Origin: Terribacillus halophilus
Lineage (GTDB): Bacteria > Bacillota > Bacilli > Bacillales > Amphibacillaceae
Length of the DNA: 64,000 bases
Assembly: GCF_900101385.1 (NCBI RefSeq)
Contig: NZ_FMZB01000004.1
Coordinates: 226,166 to 290,165 of the forward strand
Direction: 5' to 3'
Shown here: piece after piece, positions 61,293 through 64,000 of the stretch
Numbering within the stretch: position 1 is the first letter of the stretch
Layout of the letters: each line of letters starts with the position of its first letter
Translations under genes and position numbers: made by a program
The notes under the pieces: generated by a model
Told to the model about the DNA's origin: nothing
Databases searched by the model: none
Seen by the model: the letters and a program-made list of their open reading frames with translations, nothing else

Positions 61293-61496
61293 ATAGCGCA
61301 TGGAGATTTTAGAGGGATTTTCTATCAGTTTTGATATGAATTCAAACAATGGGGCGGGGGAACTAGTCTTTTTGTTCTTATACTCCCTGTCATATTTCTT
61401 CATCATTTACTTAGGAAGGTAAGTTGAACAAGGATTTCAACCGCGTTTTGCAGAAATTGTGAAAGTACGTTTACGGCAAAATGAGGAGGGTCTGCT

Positions 61497-61979
61497 TTGC
61501 AATTGTTTTTTAGATATAACTGGATAGTAAGGGAAGACTGGTATCATTGGTGTGAAGAATTGAGAGAAGAAGAACTGCTGCAAAACAGAACGGGAGGAAA
61601 AGGAAGTATATTACATACTCTTTTTCATATAGTTGATGTCGAATGGAGCTGGATTCGTCTCTTACAAGGCAAAACCAATCTTGAGGAAAATTACGATGCT
61701 TATAAAAGCTTAAAAATGGTACGAAAACTGGATGCGGAATATCATTTGGAAGTGGAGAAATTTGTCAACGGGTGGGATGCTAGTATGGAGAATCGTATAT
61801 ATTACGATACCTTACCTGATGGAAGGGTTGTAACGGATACTTGGGGTGAGATCATGCGCCATACGATTGCTCATGAAATTCACCATATTGGACAACTTTC
61901 CATTTGGGCCAGAGAAATAGGAAAAAAGCCTGTTTCCGCAAACTTTATCGGGCGAGGTCTTTCTTCTTATAGTGAATAG
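61497..61979 (+). CDS. DinB-family protein (YjoA-like)
   Basis: A 160-residue four-helix bundle with the metal-binding histidines of the DinB/YfiT fold: one in TLFHIVDVEWSW and two in HTIAHEIHHIGQ. It resembles B. subtilis YjoA, whose role is unknown; relatives are thiol-dependent transferases. The TTG start has GAGGAGGG 7 nt upstream. Terminator GACTCC/GGGGTC with six Ts follows at 62034-62056. Confidence 0.88.
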   Translation: MQLFFRYNWIVREDWYHWCEELREEELLQNRTGGKGSILHTLFHIVDVEWSWIRLLQGKTNLEENYDAYKSLKMVRKLDAEYHLEVEKFVNGWDASMENRIYYDTLPDGRVVTDTWGEIMRHTIAHEIHHIGQLSIWAREIGKKPVSANFIGRGLSSYSE

Positions 61980-62033
61980 ATAATTTAGATTTCTTTTTTG
62001 TTAGCTTTTTTATAATATCTGAACCATTCAATT

Positions 62034-62056
62034 GACTCCTCAAGGGGTCTTTTTTA
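62034..62056 (+). terminator. Rho-independent terminator after the dinB-like gene
   Basis: GACTCC (62034-62039) / GGGGTC (62044-62049) with one G-T pair, then six Ts. Confidence 0.65.
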
Positions 62057-62094
62057 CATTAATTATCAGCATAGTGTCATAATAAATATCGGAT

Positions 62095-62166
62095 AAAGAA
62101 GTCTTGCTTTATAGTCCCTATTCAACGTCTAAAGAAGTCTTGCTTTATAGTCCCTATTCAACGTCT
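62095..62166 (+). repeat. Perfect 36-bp tandem duplication
   Basis: Bases 62095-62130 and 62131-62166 are identical. The unit starts AAAGAAGTCTTGCTTTATAG and contains AAGTCTTGCTT, a small imperfect palindrome. It lies in a non-coding gap. Confidence 0.95.
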
Positions 62167-62230
62167 TGAATAGAAGGGCCGAGGAAAACTAAACCATATC
62201 ATAAAGCGCAGAGAAAGAGGTGGTTTGAAG

Positions 62231-62756
62231 GTGACTAATGCGTCAATTGAACTAGCAAAATCACTGGATATAGAGTCCATACAACGATTATTTGATGAAA
62301 GCAGTACGGAACTTCAAGGACAAGGGATATTCCAATGAGATGAAAACTATCCTAACCGAGACTATTTTTTAAGAAACAATAGAAGCAAATGAATTGTATG
62401 TACTGAAAATAGACGGAAAAGTCATGGGCGCGGTTGTGTTGAATGACTGGCAATCTCCTGAATGGAAAACAGTGAATTGGCGCAACCGAAGTGGCAGCAA
62501 TTTAATTGTCCATACTTTTTGTATACATCCTCAAGCACAAGGCATAGGCTACGGAGGGAAAATACTTCAATTTGCTGAAGAGACGGCATTAAAACAAGGC
62601 TATACAGGTATTCGCTTGGACGCTTTTTCTAAAAATAAGCATGCATTGGCTTTTTACGAGAAAAAAGGCTACGTAAAAGTGGGAGAAATTATTTTTAAAT
62701 CGAAGCCGGTGAATAATCAATTGTACTTCTGCTTTGATAAGATTCTTGTGCTATAG
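62231..62756 (+). pseudogene. GNAT acetyltransferase pseudogene
   Basis: The N-terminal part (62231 on) reads SIELAKSLDIESIQRLFDES and reaches a TGA at 62336 where QW-DENYPNRDYF would be expected (TGG to TGA). A few codons later one extra A after the T-run near 62372 shifts the frame. Downstream the sequence is intact (ETIEANELYVLKIDGKVMG, then the acetyl-CoA motif HPQAQGIGYGGKILQFAEETA and ALAFYEKKGYVKVGE). Two separate lesions make a sequencing error less likely. An internal restart could still give a 120-residue C-terminal fragment. Confidence 0.8.
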
Positions 62757-62836
62757 GACATAATGTTTGAGAAGAAAATTGTATCTGGGATAATATAAGT
62801 ACGCAAGCTAAAGATATATGGAATGAGGGGCAGCAA

Positions 62837-63598
62837 ATGAATTTGTCGGGAAACACAGTACTGATCACCGGCGGGGCTTCAGGTATTGGTTTCGCTTTTG
62901 CGGAAAGGTTTATCAAAGCTGGCAGCAAGGTAATTGTTTGCGGCCGTCGTGAAACAAAACTTCAGGAAGCAAAGGAAAAGCATCCGGAGCTTATCACACA
63001 TGTAGCGGATGTTTCATCTGAAGCTGATCGCGCCAATTTGTTTGATTGGGTACTAACGAACTATCCAGAAGTGAATATCCTTGTAAATAATGCGGGTATA
63101 CAGCAGCGGTATAATATTTTGGAGGCAAATGCAAAAGATGACTGGAGTTATTTCAATCAAGAAATAATTGCCAATATGGAAGCACCTATGCATCTTGTTA
63201 TGTTATTTGCGCCATACTTTGCGAAAAAAGAAACTGCAGCGATTATTAATGTCACGTCTGGTTTAGGCTTTACACCAATGGCGATCGCCCCGATTTATTC
63301 GGCAACAAAAGCAGCAATGCACTCCTTTACGGTCAGCATCAGACACCAGCTTTCCGATACCTCCGTCCAAGTAATTGAGGTGGCACCTCCAGCTGTGAAT
63401 ACAGATCTTGGCGGAGTAGGACTGCACACATTCGGGACACCTGTGGATGAGTTCGCCGATGCGATATTTGAACGAATTAAAGCAGGCAGCTTGGAAATGG
63501 GTTATGCCCGATCAGAAAAAGCCAGAAAAATGTCACGAGAAGAAATCGACGAATCTGTCGCCGGTATGTATGAGAATATGAAGGATTCGATTAAATAA
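62837..63598 (+). CDS. DltE-like short-chain dehydrogenase
   Basis: A 253-residue SDR: TGGASGIGFAFAERF Rossmann motif, CGRRETKL, LVNNAGIQQRY, INVTSGLGFTPMAIAPIYSATKAAMHSF (Ser, and Y-S-A-T-K active site), and the VAPPAVNTDLG segment typical of the DltE/YvrD-like group. Despite the name, no teichoic acid dlt genes are nearby and the substrate is unknown. GAGGGGCAGC lies before the ATG. A strong terminator follows. Confidence 0.88.
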   Translation: MNLSGNTVLITGGASGIGFAFAERFIKAGSKVIVCGRRETKLQEAKEKHPELITHVADVSSEADRANLFDWVLTNYPEVNILVNNAGIQQRYNILEANAKDDWSYFNQEIIANMEAPMHLVMLFAPYFAKKETAAIINVTSGLGFTPMAIAPIYSATKAAMHSFTVSIRHQLSDTSVQVIEVAPPAVNTDLGGVGLHTFGTPVDEFADAIFERIKAGSLEMGYARSEKARKMSREEIDESVAGMYENMKDSIK

Positions 63599-63608
63599 GG
63601 GATATTGC

Positions 63609-63656
63609 AAAAAGGACCATACGGTGAGCAAATATGTTCATCGTTGGTCCTTTTTG
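63609..63656. terminator. Bidirectional terminator
   Basis: AAAAAGGACCA (63609-63619) / TGGTCCTTTTT (63645-63655), an 11-bp perfect stem closing a larger hairpin between convergent genes. Confidence 0.8.
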
Positions 63657-63676
63657 TTCTGGCTGGGTTTGCGTTT

Positions 63677-63883
63677 TTAAGGGCTTTTTGTTCCACTTTT
63701 TTCTTTCGTGATGAAGTGCAAGGACATTAGGAATAATCCAATCAAAGCAGCTGCAATAGGAAACCAAATGGATCCAGTGCCGTAGAAAATCTTTGCTAAA
63801 TTTTCATCACCATCAGACATCAAAAGATCGTAACTTCGGGAATACAAATCAATAAAGAAAAACATTATCAATGATGACATCAC
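63677..63883 (-). CDS. Small membrane protein, probably 5'-truncated
   Basis: A 68-residue product with two hydrophobic segments: MMSSLIMFFFIDLY at the start and IWFPIAAALIGLFLMSLHF near the end, then a basic tail. No ribosome site precedes the first GTG/ATG. The frame stays open back to a TAG at 63911-63913, and that extra stretch (FISGSFFV) continues the first helix. The real N-terminus therefore probably lay further right, where the possible insertion-sequence end now is. The family is unknown. Confidence 0.5.
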   Translation of the reverse strand: MMSSLIMFFFIDLYSRSYDLLMSDGDENLAKIFYGTGSIWFPIAAALIGLFLMSLHFITKEKSGTKSP

Positions 63884-63924
63884 AAAAAAAGAGCCAGAAA
63901 TAAAATTAGACTAACCTAGTCAAA

Positions 63925-64000
63925 TGGGACATAAAAAAACACCCTTCAAGTGGTACACTTAAACTAAGTGTCAATTTGGAGGGTATTTTTTATGCAGAAA
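63925..64000 (+). mobile_element. Possible left end of an insertion sequence with start of transposase (partial)
   Basis: From about 63925 the sequence forms a long hairpin: ACACCCTTCAA pairs with TTGGAGGGTA, with an inner ACACTT/AAGTGT stem, and A and T tracts outside. The right arm holds GGAGGG, followed by an ATG at 63992 whose ORF is cut by the window edge (MQK). A hairpin that hides the ribosome site just inside the end is common for transposases, guarding against read-through. The identity as an IS is inferred. Confidence 0.35.

Noticed and set aside
1..64000. CRISPR array, tRNA or rRNA genes
   Set aside because: I looked for regularly spaced repeats and for tRNA-like or rRNA sequence. 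The only repeat arrays are the AdcA repeat and the 36-bp tandem duplication, which have no spacers, and no RNA gene of those classes was recognised.

Overview
The window looks like chromosome from a low-to-moderate GC, endospore-forming Firmicute of the Bacillaceae. Three things point that way: the gene content and order match Bacillus operons (yjmC-yjmD-uxuA-yjmF with exuT-uxaB-uxaA; ykoFEDC behind a TPP riboswitch; ykkCD behind a guanidine riboswitch; a yuk/ess type VII secretion locus), a SleB/CwlJ-type hydrolase is present, and Shine-Dalgarno sequences are strong with frequent TTG/GTG starts. A genus such as Terribacillus is possible but is only a guess.

Layout. 1-1.2 kb: end of an iron/polyamine-type ABC importer (permease tail and ATPase). 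1.2-4.4 kb: small stress, spore or envelope genes, a SleB-like hydrolase and an SDR. 4.7-15.9 kb: a hexuronate (galacturonate/glucuronate) catabolic locus with oxidoreductases yjmC and yjmD, uxuA, uxuB, a LacI regulator, the exuT transporter, uxaB, uxaA and a second zinc dehydrogenase. It carries cre-like sites and matching LacI-type operators, plus a decayed KDPG aldolase fragment between yjmD and uxuA. 16-17.6 kb: MarR, nitroreductase and monooxygenase operon with tandem MarR-type operators. 18-26.2 kb: an AT-rich accessory block (acetyltransferases, deaminase, TetR, hydrolase, tyrosine phosphatase, DHA2 efflux pump, LytTR/DUF3021 module). The tetR and pump promoter regions are diverged inverted copies of each other. 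26.4-28.1 kb: arylamine N-acetyltransferase and riboswitch-controlled ykkCD.

28.3-47.5 kb: a complete type VII secretion system (EsxA, EsaA, EssA, EsaB, EssB, EssC) followed by two different effector modules. Module 1 (39.0-43.0 kb) is YwqH/YwqI-like helpers, an LXG toxin with a glycine-zipper C-terminus, a multi-pass membrane protein as candidate immunity, and two DUF5085-like proteins. Module 2 (43.3-47.5 kb) has its own small helical WXG100-like proteins and a DUF5081-like protein. Its toxin is non-LXG, with a pretoxin region and an AT-rich WHH/HNH nuclease tip, followed by a SUKH (SMI1/KNR4) immunity protein. A truncated serine recombinase marks the right edge.

48.5-53 kb: SRAP/HMCES peptidase and the TPP-riboswitch-controlled ykoFEDC thiamine-precursor ECF transporter (minus strand). 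53-58.3 kb: CorA-like transporter, then a putative Zur regulon. A perfect interrupted palindrome overlaps the promoter of a zinc-binding lipoprotein (AdcA/ZnuA) that carries a 36-bp His-rich tandem repeat. A Zur-like site also precedes a coupled FAD oxidoreductase and an unusual FeoB-like GTPase-permease. 58.4-64 kb: TusA/TsuA thiosulfate uptake pair, a lipoprotein, a TIGR01777 epimerase, DinB, a broken acetyltransferase next to a perfect 36-bp tandem duplication, a DltE-like SDR, and at the right edge a possibly truncated membrane gene abutting what may be an insertion-sequence end.

The best candidates for undescribed biology are the Zur-boxed FAD oxidoreductase/FeoB-like pair and the two type VII toxin modules, especially the non-LXG nuclease module with its dedicated WXG-like partners.
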